Of a stretch of 64,000 nucleotides of DNA, positions 17,231 to 26,058 are shown one piece after another. A model generated the notes under the pieces. The model was given only the letters and a program-made list of their open reading frames with translations, was not told the DNA's origin and searched no databases. Location: NCBI GenBank assembly GCA_951813625.1, contig CATOTS010000035.1, forward strand, positions 1-64,000. Direction: 5' to 3'. The DNA comes from an uncultured Caldilineaceae bacterium (GTDB lineage: Bacteria > Chloroflexota > Anaerolineae > Caldilineales > Caldilineaceae). Within the stretch, counting starts at the first letter, position 1. Each line of letters starts with the position of its first letter. A program made the translations under genes and the position numbers.

Positions 17231-17849
17231 ACCCGTCACCCCATCCCAGACGTTTCCGCAACTCCGTCAGATCCGGCTGCGCGCTCTCGATGCGTCGGCG
17301 GACCTCATTTGCCTTTTGCTCGCGTTGCGCCAGATACGCGCCGATCTCTTCCTGGTGGCGCAGGAAGTAGGCAAGCACACTAGTAACTGCTAAGCCACAT
17401 ACAGCATCGGTCACGACCAGTCTTCCATCCCCGCTACCGTTCAGATTGTCTGATTGTGTATTTGGTTGGCAGCCGCCACGTTGGATAAACCGCACTGCAG
17501 GAATGACGGCGTACCGTCGGTGAGCGCTGGTTTTGGAGGGGGGCGTTGCGGGGGGAGTCCCCCCGCACAAGGGAGGGCCGCAGGCCCGACCGCCCAAAAG
17601 GCAAGGAGAGAAAAACTCCTTCGCTCGCCTCATTCATGGTCGCAGACTGATAGCGGCTGAGTAGTTACGCACACTGTAAATATCCGCCAACGTCGCAGTC
17701 GGGTAGCTTTGAGCGATAGACTCGGGCGTGGCCCCATCTTCAAAAGCGCGGATGACCAGTTCGAGCAAAACGCGCGAGTCACCGACGCGAAGGCCCCCTG
17801 AACTATCCTCACGCAGTGGCGGCGCTTCGGCCTGTAGAACGATTTCCAT
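17229..17849 (-). pseudogene. DUF433 antitoxin-type protein, split by an F1 miniature element
   Basis: The N-terminal part (from the ATG at 17,849: MEIVLQAEAPPLREDSSGGL, then a helix-rich stretch ending LADIYSV) and the C-terminal part (LAYFLRHQEEIGAYLAQREQ to LRKRLGWGDG) are separated by element F1 at 17,383-17,668. Removing the element and one 8-bp target copy rejoins them in frame as a 108-residue DUF433 (VapB45-like) protein with the family landmarks (P-x-L-R-x-D/E-S-G-G at the start, YP-x-x-x-L-x-D-I-Y-x-V-x-A-Y-Y/F-L). DUF433 proteins usually pair with a DUF5615 PIN-like toxin encoded just downstream. That gene is missing here and an IS3-end-like scrap sits in its place. Confidence 0.8.
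17383..17668. mobile_element. Miniature element, family F1, copy 1 (inside DUF433 gene)
   Basis: 286 bp. The left end is GTAACTGCTAAGCCACATAC and the right end, read inward, GTAACTACTCAGCCGCTATC. Flanks are GCACACTA (17,375-17,382) and GCACACTG (17,669-17,676), an 8-bp duplication with one mismatch. The centre holds the palindrome GCGGGGGGAGTCCCCCCGC and the GGCCGCAGGCCCGACCG arm shared by all copies. It encodes no protein and must have been moved by a transposase from elsewhere. Confidence 0.85.
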
Positions 17850-17949
17850 TGAGGCTTTCCTGCTCTTGCTCGGCCAGAATTTCTCCGCTGTAGACACTCC
17901 TACACGAAAAACACAAACAGTTGGGCGTCGAAGATTCTACCAAAGATCG

Positions 17950-19170
17950 CTACCCCGGCGCAGCTGGCTCCGCACCCACCGCGGACGGCTTCTTCAGCGT
18001 CTCCGGCACAAAGAGACCCAGGATCGAAGCCGCACCCAGCCCAAAGACGGCGATGACATAGATCGACGGCACCAGGCCCAACGCCTGCGCGATCGAGCCG
18101 ACGACGATCGGTCCGCCCGTTTGACCGGAATCGCCCAGCAGCCGCCAAAAGCCCAGAAACGCGCCCATACCCTCACCCTGCGGAGGCGCCAAGTCAGCGC
18201 CGAGGGTCAGCATCGTGCCGGAGCCGATCCCGTTGCCGAAGCCGATCAGCGAGGTGGCTGCCAGCAGCGCGGCGTAGGAGCCGGCAAACGGGACCAGCGC
18301 CATGCCCACGGCCTGCAGCAGAAATGAAGGCACATAGGCGAACTTGCGCCCAAACCGGTCCATCACATAGCCCGCCGGATAGAACATCGACATATCCACC
18401 GCGGCCGCGATCCCCATCACCAGGCCGATCTGCTCCACGTCGAGCTCCAGGACCGTGGCGCCATAAAGGGGAATGATGATCTGGCGGCCGGCGCGGATCA
18501 TCTGCGCGCAGATCGTGCCGAAGCTGGCCGGCGTAAACAACCAAACATTGCCGCGCACATAGGACAGCATGCGCCGGTAAGAAAGGGCCACCGAAGCGCT
18601 CCGCTCGCCCCGCGGTTCGGCCTGGCTGTCATCCACGAACAGGAGCGGGAGTGTCAGCGTCAGAAGTGTGATAACGCCGCACAAGCCAAATACGGTGCGC
18701 ATGCCCAGCTCGTCGCTGAGATATCCACCGATGATCGGTCCGGCGAAGGAGCCGATGCGGTAGACACCGCCAAAAAATGAGACCGCCCGTCCGCGGCTGT
18801 TGTTGCGCGTGTTGGTGGCCAGGTAGGCGTGGCGCGAGACGTTCCACAGCGCACCGCCGGCCCCGATCGCGATCCCGCACAGCATCAGCATCAGAAAACG
18901 TTCCGAGCGGCTGAGGGCCAACATCCCCAACCCCATAACGCAGATACCGACAATCATCGACAGCCGGTTGCCGAGGCGGTCCTGGATCTCGCCGGCCGGC
19001 AGGTCGCCGATCAGCGTGCCGATGCCGTAGCCGGCCACAACCAGGCCGATCAGGTTGAAGGAGAGGCCCAGATCGATCGCGTAGAGCGGCAGCAACAGCG
19101 CCAACATACCCATGCAGAAGGCGAGCATGAAGGTGGGAACGTAGACAGCGTAGATCAGCTGCGACCGCAC
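17950..19170 (-). CDS. MFS transporter
   Basis: 406 residues, twelve predicted helices. The MFS signature between helices 2 and 3 reads GDLPAGEIQDRLGNRLSMIV, and the symmetrical one in the second half reads GYVMDRFGRKFAYVP. It lies 59 bp downstream of xylB on the same strand, which suggests a sugar or sugar-derivative carrier, though the substrate is not encoded in any motif. The ATG at 19,170 starts directly on the first helix (LIYAVYVPTFMLAFCMGMLA). Confidence 0.85.
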   Translation of the reverse strand: MRSQLIYAVYVPTFMLAFCMGMLALLLPLYAIDLGLSFNLIGLVVAGYGIGTLIGDLPAGEIQDRLGNRLSMIVGICVMGLGMLALSRSERFLMLMLCGIAIGAGGALWNVSRHAYLATNTRNNSRGRAVSFFGGVYRIGSFAGPIIGGYLSDELGMRTVFGLCGVITLLTLTLPLLFVDDSQAEPRGERSASVALSYRRMLSYVRGNVWLFTPASFGTICAQMIRAGRQIIIPLYGATVLELDVEQIGLVMGIAAAVDMSMFYPAGYVMDRFGRKFAYVPSFLLQAVGMALVPFAGSYAALLAATSLIGFGNGIGSGTMLTLGADLAPPQGEGMGAFLGFWRLLGDSGQTGGPIVVGSIAQALGLVPSIYVIAVFGLGAASILGLFVPETLKKPSAVGAEPAAPG

Positions 19171-19229
19171 AGTGCTTCCTCAGATTTTGAGAAGAAAATG
19201 GAGGTAATGGAGAAAAGCCCTCTCGCCTC

Positions 19230-20732
19230 TCACGCCTCGCCCTCCGGGCGCAGGCCGTCGAACGTTGGCCGCAGCGCCGGATAGAGGCCCGCGTAGAACC
19301 CATACGCCCTGTTGTAGGCCTCGACCGCGGCGGCATTCGGCGCGGTCGAGCCGGTGACGCGGATCGTGGCCGCGCACGCGCTCTCGCCGTCGGGCCAGAC
19401 GCCCGCGCCCACACCCGCCAGCAGCGCCGCGCCGTAGGCCGCGCCCTCGGTCGAGTTGACCGTCGCCAGCTCGCTGCCCAGCACGTCGGCCAGAATCTGC
19501 CGCCACAGCGCACTGCGCGCGCCGCCGCCGCTCACCCGCACCTGCCGGATCACGCCGAGGCCGGCCCCTTGCATCAGCGAAAAACTGTCGCGCAGCCCGA
19601 AGGCAACGCCCTCGAGCACGGCGCGGGTCATGTGCGGCAGCCCGTGGCGGACGGTCAGCCCGACGAACGCGCCGCGCGCAAAGGGGTCAGGGTGCGGCGT
19701 TCGTTCGCCGGTCAAATAGGGCAGGAAAAGCAGCCCCTCGCTGCCGGCCGGCACTTCAGCGGCAGGCGCCAACAGTTCGTCGTAATCAACGCCGGGCGCC
19801 AGTGTATCCCGGTGCCAGCGCAGGCTGCCCGCGGCCGAGAGCATCACGCCCATCAGGTTCCATTTTTGCGGTAGCGCGTGGGGAAAGGCGTGCAGCCGGC
19901 CCTCCGGTTCGTAGAAAGGCTTGTTCGCCGTGGCGAAAACAACGCCGGAGGTGCCCAACGTCAGCGCGAAGATGCCCTCCTCGATCGCGCCCACACCGAC
20001 GGCCTGTGCCGGCTGATCGCCCCCGCCGCCGACCACCGGCGTACCCGCGCGCAGACCGGTGGCCTGCGCCGCCTCTGCCGAGATCGCGCCGGTCACCTGT
20101 GTGCCCTCGTGCGTGGGCGGCAGCAACTCGGGCGAAATCTCCAGCGCGGCCAGCACCGTCGGCGACCAATCGCGCGTCGCCAGCTCCAGCAGCGCCGTCC
20201 CGCCGGCGCCGGCCTTGTCGGTGGCGAAGTCGCCGGTCAGCTTGTAGCGCACATAGTCCTTGGGCAGGAGGATCTGCCGCACACGGCTGTAGATCTCCGG
20301 CTCGTTTTCCTTCACCCACAGGATCTTGGGTGCGGTGAAGCCGGTCAGCGCGTCGTTGCCGGTGATGCGCACCAGGTTCTCTTTGCCCAGCCACAGGCGC
20401 ATGTCGTCGCACTGCTTGCCCGTACGCTGGTCGTTCCACAGGATCGCGGGCCGCAGCGGCTCGCCCTCCTCGTCGAGCAGCACCAGTCCGTGCATCTGCC
20501 CGCTCAGGCCGACCGCCGCCACCTCGGAAGGGTCGATGCCCGACTGGTCCAGCGCCGCGCGTATGCTCTGCACCGTACCGTCCCACCACAGGTCCGGGTG
20601 CTGCTCGCTCCACAGCGGATGGGGCGTCTCGAACGGGTACTCCGCCGCGCCCACCGCCGCGATCTCGCCGTCGGCGTCGATGATCAGCGACTTCGTCGCC
20701 GTCGTGGAAGAATCGATCCCAATCAGATACAT
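19230..20732 (-). CDS. xylB: Xylulokinase
   Basis: 500 residues, the usual length of FGGY-family xylulokinases. The N-terminal phosphate-binding loop is IGIDSSTTATKSLI (4-17). The substrate-loop segment GLSGQMHGLVLLDEEG and WNDQRTGKQ are typical of xylulokinase rather than glycerol kinase. The C-terminal half has LTLGTSGVVFA and VSGGGARSALWRQILADVLG. It phosphorylates D-xylulose to xylulose 5-phosphate for the pentose phosphate pathway. It lies 100 bp downstream of xylA and upstream of the MFS gene, all on the minus strand: an isomerase-kinase-transporter operon. Confidence 0.92.
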   Translation of the reverse strand: MYLIGIDSSTTATKSLIIDADGEIAAVGAAEYPFETPHPLWSEQHPDLWWDGTVQSIRAALDQSGIDPSEVAAVGLSGQMHGLVLLDEEGEPLRPAILWNDQRTGKQCDDMRLWLGKENLVRITGNDALTGFTAPKILWVKENEPEIYSRVRQILLPKDYVRYKLTGDFATDKAGAGGTALLELATRDWSPTVLAALEISPELLPPTHEGTQVTGAISAEAAQATGLRAGTPVVGGGGDQPAQAVGVGAIEEGIFALTLGTSGVVFATANKPFYEPEGRLHAFPHALPQKWNLMGVMLSAAGSLRWHRDTLAPGVDYDELLAPAAEVPAGSEGLLFLPYLTGERTPHPDPFARGAFVGLTVRHGLPHMTRAVLEGVAFGLRDSFSLMQGAGLGVIRQVRVSGGGARSALWRQILADVLGSELATVNSTEGAAYGAALLAGVGAGVWPDGESACAATIRVTGSTAPNAAAVEAYNRAYGFYAGLYPALRPTFDGLRPEGEA

Positions 20733-20764
20733 TGTCTCTTCACGCCCTTTCGGTCCCCGCCGCG

Positions 20765-20828
20765 GACCACCGGCAACATGCTACTGGCAACCGGCTACCG
20801 GCCACTGGCAACTGGCAACTGGCACCTG
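20765..20828. repeat. ACTGGC-type intergenic repeat between xylA and xylB
   Basis: Six or so degenerate units of the form CTGGCAACTGG / CCGGCTACCGG fill most of the 100-bp xylA-xylB spacer. Same family as 2,248-2,290. Overlapping inverted matches (CCGG/CTGG blocks) could fold in RNA, but no single stable hairpin stands out. Confidence 0.5.
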
Positions 20829-20832
20829 CCGT

Positions 20833-21993
20833 TCAAACGCCCAGCAGCAGGTCAACCACCAGCTGATCGAGACGTTCGTACGGCTTGCCGCGCCGGCCCA
20901 GCTCATCGCGGTCAAAGGAATGCGCCTTGAGGTTGGCCGCCTTCTGCGCCGAATAGGCGCCGCGGAAGCCGTCCATCGAGCCGTCGTCAGCCGTGATCTG
21001 CGCCAGCAGCTCCTGGATCCCGGCGTGCTGGCTGAACTGCTCCGCCTTATCCTTGAAGATCAGGTAGGTGCGCATGCAGCCCCTGGCAAACGCCTTCACG
21101 TCCTCGTAGTCGGAGGAGCGGTAGGCGTGGGCGTCAAAATGCCGCGGGCCGTCGTAGCCGACGTCCTCCAGGAACTTGACCAGGAAGAAGGCCTGCTTGA
21201 TGTTGTGGCTGCCGAAGCGGAAATCCTGATCGTAGCGGCCCAGGTTCTGATCGTTCAGGTCGATGTGAAACAGCTTGCCCGCGTTCCAGGCCTGCGCCAC
21301 CGCATGCGTGAAATTCAGCCCCGCCATATGCTCGTGCGCCATTTCGGGGTTCACGCCTACCATGTCCGGGTGGTCCAGCGTCTCGATGAAGGCCAGCATA
21401 TGCCCGACCGTCGCCAGGTAGAGGTCGCCGCGCGGCTCGTTCGGCTTCGGTTCCAGCGCAAAACGCAGGTCGTAGCCCTGGTCGATCACATACTCGCACA
21501 GGAAGTTGATCGCCTCCTGAAACCACTTTCCGGCATCGGCAGGGTTCTTGCCGGCGTCGGTCTCGGTGCCTTCCCGCCCGCCCCAGAAGACGTATGTCTC
21601 GGCCCCGCACTCCACGCCCAGATCGATCGCCGCCATCGTCTTCTGAAGCGCGTACGCCCGCACCTCCGGGTCGTTGCTCGTGAACGCGCCGTCGCGAAAG
21701 GCCGGGTGCGTGAACAGATTGGTCGTCGCCATCGGCACAACCAGGCCCTGCTCGTCCAGCGCCTTCTTGAAACTGCTCACGATCCGGTCGCGCTCGGCCG
21801 CGGTTGCTTCGATCGGGACCAGGTCGTTGTCATGGAAGTTGACGCCCCAGGCGCCGACCTCGCCCAGCAGCTGCACCAGCTGCACCGGCGAGCGCGATTC
21901 CCGCACGCGCACGCCGAACGGGTCGCTCCCGGGGTTGCCGACCGTCCACAGGCCGAAGCTGAATTTGTGTTCCGGTCCAGGTGTGTAGGACAT
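20833..21993 (-). CDS. xylA: Xylose isomerase
   Basis: 386 residues, matching the shorter class I (actinobacterial-type) enzymes. Catalytic and metal residues are in place: GVNFHDNDLVP (catalytic His and Asp pair), EPKPNEPRGD (metal Glu plus Lys), NPEMAHEHM (Glu/His), FHIDLNDQ (metal Asp) and RHFDAHAYR (Asp). It interconverts D-xylose and D-xylulose in the cytoplasm and feeds xylB downstream. The ATG at 21,993 gives the family N-terminus (HKFSFGLWTVGNPGSDPFG). Confidence 0.93.
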   Translation of the reverse strand: MSYTPGPEHKFSFGLWTVGNPGSDPFGVRVRESRSPVQLVQLLGEVGAWGVNFHDNDLVPIEATAAERDRIVSSFKKALDEQGLVVPMATTNLFTHPAFRDGAFTSNDPEVRAYALQKTMAAIDLGVECGAETYVFWGGREGTETDAGKNPADAGKWFQEAINFLCEYVIDQGYDLRFALEPKPNEPRGDLYLATVGHMLAFIETLDHPDMVGVNPEMAHEHMAGLNFTHAVAQAWNAGKLFHIDLNDQNLGRYDQDFRFGSHNIKQAFFLVKFLEDVGYDGPRHFDAHAYRSSDYEDVKAFARGCMRTYLIFKDKAEQFSQHAGIQELLAQITADDGSMDGFRGAYSAQKAANLKAHSFDRDELGRRGKPYERLDQLVVDLLLGV

Positions 21994-22014
21994 GGATAGC
22001 TCCTCGCCGTAGCA

Positions 22015-22227
22015 CTACTTGTTGGGGGCCGTTAGTCTGACAAAGCCGTTTCTGCCTCTTGGCGCACCTTCGGCAAACGCAATGGCTATATGACCTATAG
22101 GAAAGCGTTTGAAATCATCTCCCACCCGCACTTTGTACAGGCAGCTACTGGGGAAACCAACGGATTCAACCTTGAATTCGCTTTTCGTTGTCATCCACAC
22201 AATTCCCATGATTGATTCTGTCCGCAT
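22015..22227 (-). CDS. Small hypothetical protein
   Basis: 70 residues, open from an ATG at 22,227 (an alternative ATG is 11 codons in, MTTKSEFKVESVGF). No family recognised and no membrane segment. The stop lies about 20 bp before xylA, and the base composition is lower in GC than xylA, like the lipoprotein gene upstream of it. It could be a real small gene in the same imported patch, or chance. Confidence 0.3.
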   Translation of the reverse strand: MRTESIMGIVWMTTKSEFKVESVGFPSSCLYKVRVGDDFKRFPIGHIAIAFAEGAPRGRNGFVRLTAPNK

Positions 22228-22279
22228 CGCGTTTGCCCCAGTCGGTTGCCGCCAGGAACCTCCTCAATTGGTTGGGGAG

Positions 22280-23005
22280 CTAGTCTTCGTCGTCCTCGTC
22301 GTCATCCGGGGTAGTCCAAACTCCGACTTGAGCAAATCTGGGATCGGCGTCCTCGGATATATAGAATATCCAGGCGGAGGTCACGTCTGAAAGTACAACA
22401 TCGATGCTGTCTCTCGGTTCCAATGTGTACGAGGTTGGCACAATCACAGGTTCGTTCTGAACAAAGGCGTGTTTGACGATGAAAACTTGGTCCGAGCGCA
22501 AGTCATTGGAGATTCGAATAAGGGGCGAAGTCTCGCTCAAGTCGAGTCCTTGAAAGAACTCGTCCTGAAGCAATTCGTCCAGGTCATGGAGCGAAGGGGG
22601 ATTGACTCGAATGAAGACGGTCCGCAACTCTTCGGCGTCCTCATCGCTATAGCGAATAAACTCCACTGCGCCTCTCACATTCCCCTCTGCCGGATTGGTC
22701 AAACGCATGGGCACATCAAGCTCGTACTCGATGAAGTCAGTGAGGTCTCCATCGACACACTTGACGTACTCCATATCCTTGAAATCTTTACTCTTCGTGA
22801 AAACCTTGTCGTAGCGCCCTCTGTACTCTTCGCACTCATCCGTAGAAGTTAGCGGAAGGTGAAATACGACTTTGTTTGTTAGGTCTCCGTCGGGTAAGTC
22901 ATCAAGGTCACGAAAATACACCTCGCTTGACATTCTGGTACTACATCCTGTCAACAGGATTGTCAAAACAATGAGGAAAGCGGGGAGCTGGGTCTTATGT
23001 TTCAT
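22280..23005 (-). CDS. Hypothetical lipoprotein with acidic C-terminus
   Basis: About 241 residues from the ATG at 23,005, which has AGGAG eight bases upstream; an ATG 14 codons earlier is less likely. Signal peptide KHKTQLPAFLIVLTILLTGC gives a lipobox Cys near residue 21. The mature part is acidic and ends in a run of Asp and Glu (DDDEDDED). The composition of strands around VYFRDLDDLPDGDLTNKVVF suggests a beta-rich domain. No family is named with confidence. It is AT-richer than xylA and the lactonase gene on either side, so it was probably imported into the sugar cluster. Confidence 0.65.
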   Translation of the reverse strand: MKHKTQLPAFLIVLTILLTGCSTRMSSEVYFRDLDDLPDGDLTNKVVFHLPLTSTDECEEYRGRYDKVFTKSKDFKDMEYVKCVDGDLTDFIEYELDVPMRLTNPAEGNVRGAVEFIRYSDEDAEELRTVFIRVNPPSLHDLDELLQDEFFQGLDLSETSPLIRISNDLRSDQVFIVKHAFVQNEPVIVPTSYTLEPRDSIDVVLSDVTSAWIFYISEDADPRFAQVGVWTTPDDDEDDED

Positions 23006-23118
23006 AAGGGGATCTCCTTTGGTGGAAAAGATGGTTCGCCTTTCCACATTGGGTAAGTCCCTAACGGAAGCCGCCAGGGGTTCACCAAAAACTGAAAGCT
23101 AACCACGAAGAACTGCAG

Positions 23119-23985
23119 TTAGACCTCCAGCCGGTAGAACCGCACGCCGTTGTCGTGCATGATCTTCTGCTGGTCCTGCGCGCTGAAGTGGCTGATGCTC
23201 TCCTGGACGATATCGAACCAGGTGCGGTAGTCGGCCGCCATGTCGACCACCGGCCAGTCCGAGCCGAAGATCACCCGGTCCGGGCCGAAGCAGTCGAGCA
23301 CGTGCTCGATGTAGGGCCGCAGCTCGTCCCGGTTCCAGTTCGCGTGGTCAGCCTCCGTCGTCACGCCGGAGAGCTTGCAGTGGATGTCCGGGCGGCTGGC
23401 CAGTTCGCGCAGCTGATCCTTCCATGGCTGCATGATGCCGGCTGCGATGCCAGGCTTGCCGATATGATCGAGCAGAAAAGTGACATCCGGGCACTGCGCC
23501 ACCAGCTCCAGCACATCGCCCATCTGCGGATGGTAGATGCACAGGTCGAAGCTGAAGCCGTACTCCGGCAGCAACTGCACGCCGCGCACAAATTCCGGCT
23601 GGGTGCAGAAGCCGAGCGGCTCATCCTGGATCAGACGGCGGATGCCCTTCACCAGCGGCAGCTCCGCCAGCGCCTGCAGATGGGGGCGGGCGCTTTCACC
23701 GTCCTGCAGCGGCGCGTGCGCGACGATGCCGCGGATGCGCGTCTCCTCCTGCGCCAGCCCGGTGACCCACTGCGCTTCGCGCAGCGCCTGCGCCGGCAGA
23801 CAGTCGGCCTCCTCGAAAACGATCGCCGCCAACTCGAGCGAAACGCCGGCGCGCGCCCGCTCCAGATCGGCCGGCAGATGCGGGTGCGCGATCGGCGACC
23901 CGCCGGCCAGCCACGGGTAGTCGATCACCGAACTGTCCCAGAAATGGACGTGCGTATCGACATAGCGGCCCGCGCCCTCAGTCAT
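23119..23985 (-). CDS. Amidohydrolase-family sugar lactonase (COG3618 type)
   Basis: 288-residue TIM-barrel metal hydrolase. The N-terminal metal motif is VDTHVHFWD (9-17). FLLDHIGKPGI supplies a His on a middle strand, and FGSDWPV near residue 247 carries the catalytic Asp. This is the pattern of L-fuconolactone/L-rhamnono-lactone hydrolases and related enzymes. Its start overlaps the end of the mutarotase gene by 8 bp, so the two are translationally coupled and probably act on the same deoxysugar: mutarotation, oxidation elsewhere, then lactone opening. The exact lactone is inferred. Confidence 0.85.
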   Translation of the reverse strand: MTEGAGRYVDTHVHFWDSSVIDYPWLAGGSPIAHPHLPADLERARAGVSLELAAIVFEEADCLPAQALREAQWVTGLAQEETRIRGIVAHAPLQDGESARPHLQALAELPLVKGIRRLIQDEPLGFCTQPEFVRGVQLLPEYGFSFDLCIYHPQMGDVLELVAQCPDVTFLLDHIGKPGIAAGIMQPWKDQLRELASRPDIHCKLSGVTTEADHANWNRDELRPYIEHVLDCFGPDRVIFGSDWPVVDMAADYRTWFDIVQESISHFSAQDQQKIMHDNGVRFYRLEV

Positions 23986-24301
23986 GGTGAAACACCTCCT
24001 CCATCTCCGCCCACTTCTCGCCCGCCGCCGCGCTCTCCACCGGCTGCTGGCAGGGGTCGGTCAACTGCCACCACGCCTGCGTCACCGGATCAGCCGCCAT
24101 CTTCGCCATGTCGGCCTCGTAGTCATCCCCCACATACTCGTAGTAGGCGAACAGGTAGCCGTCGCGCATGAAAATCGAGTAGTTGCGGATATTGCTGTCG
24201 CTGATGCGCTGCAGCACGCCGGGCCAGGTGTTATCGTGCAGATGCACATACGCGTCCTCCAGTTCCGGCCTGACGCGAATCACCATTCCGTATCGCTTCA
24301 T
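23978..24301 (-). CDS. rhaM: L-rhamnose mutarotase
   Basis: 107 residues, the usual size of RhaM/YiiL proteins (dimeric ferredoxin-like alpha-beta barrel). The family motifs MKRYGMVIRVRPELEDAYVH, IRNYSIFMRDGYLFAYYEY and WWQLTDPCQQP are present; the His in the first helix (VHLHDNTWPGV) is the probable catalytic residue. It interconverts alpha and beta anomers of L-rhamnose or a related deoxysugar. It is coupled to the lactonase gene by an 8-bp overlap. Confidence 0.9.
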   Translation of the reverse strand: MKRYGMVIRVRPELEDAYVHLHDNTWPGVLQRISDSNIRNYSIFMRDGYLFAYYEYVGDDYEADMAKMAADPVTQAWWQLTDPCQQPVESAAAGEKWAEMEEVFHHD

Positions 24302-24350
24302 CGCTCCTCTCCGTCTTGCGAGTTTTCACTTTCGAGTTTTCAGTTTTCAG

Positions 24351-24659
24351 GTAACTACTCAGCCGCAATCAGTCTGCGACCCTGAATAAGGCGAACGAAG
24401 GTCTTTTCTCTCTCCTCACTCCGCTTTGCTCTCTCCTTAGCCCTTTGGACGGTCGGGCCTTCGGCCCTCCCTTGTGCGGGGGGACTCCCCCCGCAACGCC
24501 CCCCTCCAAAACCATCGCTCACCGACAGTACGCCCTATTCCCAGCAGTGCGGCTCAACCAACGTGGCGGCGGCCAACCGAATACGCAATCAGATAGCCTG
24601 AATGGCGACAGCGATGAAGGACCGGTCAAGACAGACGCTGTATGTGGCTTAGTAGTTAC
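24351..24659. mobile_element. Miniature element, family F1, copy 2
   Basis: 309 bp, with ends GTAACTACTCAGCCGCAATC and, read inward from the right, GTAACTACTAAGCCACATAC. It is flanked by perfect 8-bp direct repeats GTTTTCAG (24,343-24,350 and 24,660-24,667). The core palindrome lies near 24,475-24,500. It fills the gap between the second Gfo/Idh gene and rhaM. Same orientation as copy 3, opposite to copy 1. Confidence 0.88.
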
Positions 24660-24714
24660 GTTTTCAGAAAGACCGGATGGCCGGGTCTTGGACAGTTGCC
24701 GGAAACCAAAAACC

Positions 24715-25749
24715 TCAAATCAGAGGCAGGTCGACCGCGGCCCCGCTGCGCCGGCTGAGATAGACGGCTTCGGTGAACTCCATGTACTTCACACCGGTCT
24801 CGAAGTCGGTATGGGTGATCGCCTCCTGCCCACGGATCGCGCTGATGAACTCCTCCTCGACGCGCCAGCCGCCGGCCTCGTGGTCGGGGACATCGATCTC
24901 GCTCAGGCCGTCATCGCCGCGGCGGCCGCCGCTCAGAATGTCCTCGCTGAAGCGCAGCGTGCCCTCGCTGCCGTAGATCGTTGCCGATGCCGGCTCACCG
25001 AAACCGGTCACGTTGCTCACCTGAATGTGCGCCTGTCCGCCGCAGGCCAGGTCGGCGACGATATCGATATGGTCGGGAATGCGCACGCCCATCAGGCGGC
25101 CCTCTTCATCGACCATCATCGGCGTGAAGGTCTTGCCCTTGGCCACGACGCTGGTGGCCTCGCCCACCCAGCGCAGCATCGCTTCGTACCAGATGCCCAT
25201 CGACATTACGTTCAGCCCGCTGAAGTCCATGTTGTTGCGCCAGTGCATCGTGTTGTCTTTTTCGATGAAGGCGCCGCCGGCGTGAATGTCGACCACGAGG
25301 ACATCGCCCAGCCAGCCGTCGCGGATCAGCCGCTGGATCGTGCGGTCGACGCGCAGGCTGAAGGGCGAGGGCACGATCTGCGCCACCAGGTGCGGGTGCT
25401 CACGCAGCGTATCGTACATGCTGTGCGCCTCGGACGCGTTCATCGCCATGCGGGCTTCGCACATAACGTGCTTGTCCGCTTCGAGCGCGGCGACGGTGAC
25501 GAGACTGTGCATGTAGGGCCAGGTGCCGATCACGACCGCGTCGATGTCCGGGGCGTCTACGATATCCTGCCAGTTGGTGCAGACGCGTTCGATCCCGAAC
25601 CGCTGCGCCACCCGCTCGCCCGACTCTTGGCTGCGGTTGCAGACGGCCACGATCTCGACGCCGTCGATCGCCTGCAGGCCGGGGATATGCCGGTCGCGCG
25701 TGTTCGCGCCGGCGCCGATGATGCCGACGCGGATATTGTCCTGAGTCAT
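24715..25749 (-). CDS. Gfo/Idh/MocA family oxidoreductase
   Basis: 344 residues. The N-terminal Rossmann loop is VGIIGAGANTRDRHIPGL (8-25). The position of the usual EKP motif reads CEARMAMN, so the active-site Lys is replaced. The C-terminal domain contains NNMDFSGLNVMSMGIWYEAM. The missing Lys is uncommon in catalytically tested members and may mean a different chemistry or a non-dehydrogenase role. Upstream of rhaM and the lactonase gene on the same strand but separated from them by element F1, it could be the dehydrogenase step that links mutarotase and lactonase. Confidence 0.85.
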   Translation of the reverse strand: MTQDNIRVGIIGAGANTRDRHIPGLQAIDGVEIVAVCNRSQESGERVAQRFGIERVCTNWQDIVDAPDIDAVVIGTWPYMHSLVTVAALEADKHVMCEARMAMNASEAHSMYDTLREHPHLVAQIVPSPFSLRVDRTIQRLIRDGWLGDVLVVDIHAGGAFIEKDNTMHWRNNMDFSGLNVMSMGIWYEAMLRWVGEATSVVAKGKTFTPMMVDEEGRLMGVRIPDHIDIVADLACGGQAHIQVSNVTGFGEPASATIYGSEGTLRFSEDILSGGRRGDDGLSEIDVPDHEAGGWRVEEEFISAIRGQEAITHTDFETGVKYMEFTEAVYLSRRSGAAVDLPLI

Positions 25750-26058
25750 TCCTTCCTCCTGTCTGAACTGGTGTGGACCAGTGGTTTGTGAATGGTGGAT
25801 AGTGGTGAGTGGATAGCAACTTCACGAAGCGCCATCCATTCTTGGCGAACTATCTTGGATGGACTGTGGTTGCTGAATGCGCCTTGACACGCAGGTGAAA
25901 CTGTCCGCATTCTATCATAGGTACGGCGAAGATACACGGCATATACGGCGTTGCCTGAACTGTGGCGGCGGCCTCTGCCCGCGGTAGACCGGATCGCGCG
26001 ATGCTGGTATGATCGCAGCGTAAACGACACCGACTCCATAGAAGAAACGAGACGAAAA

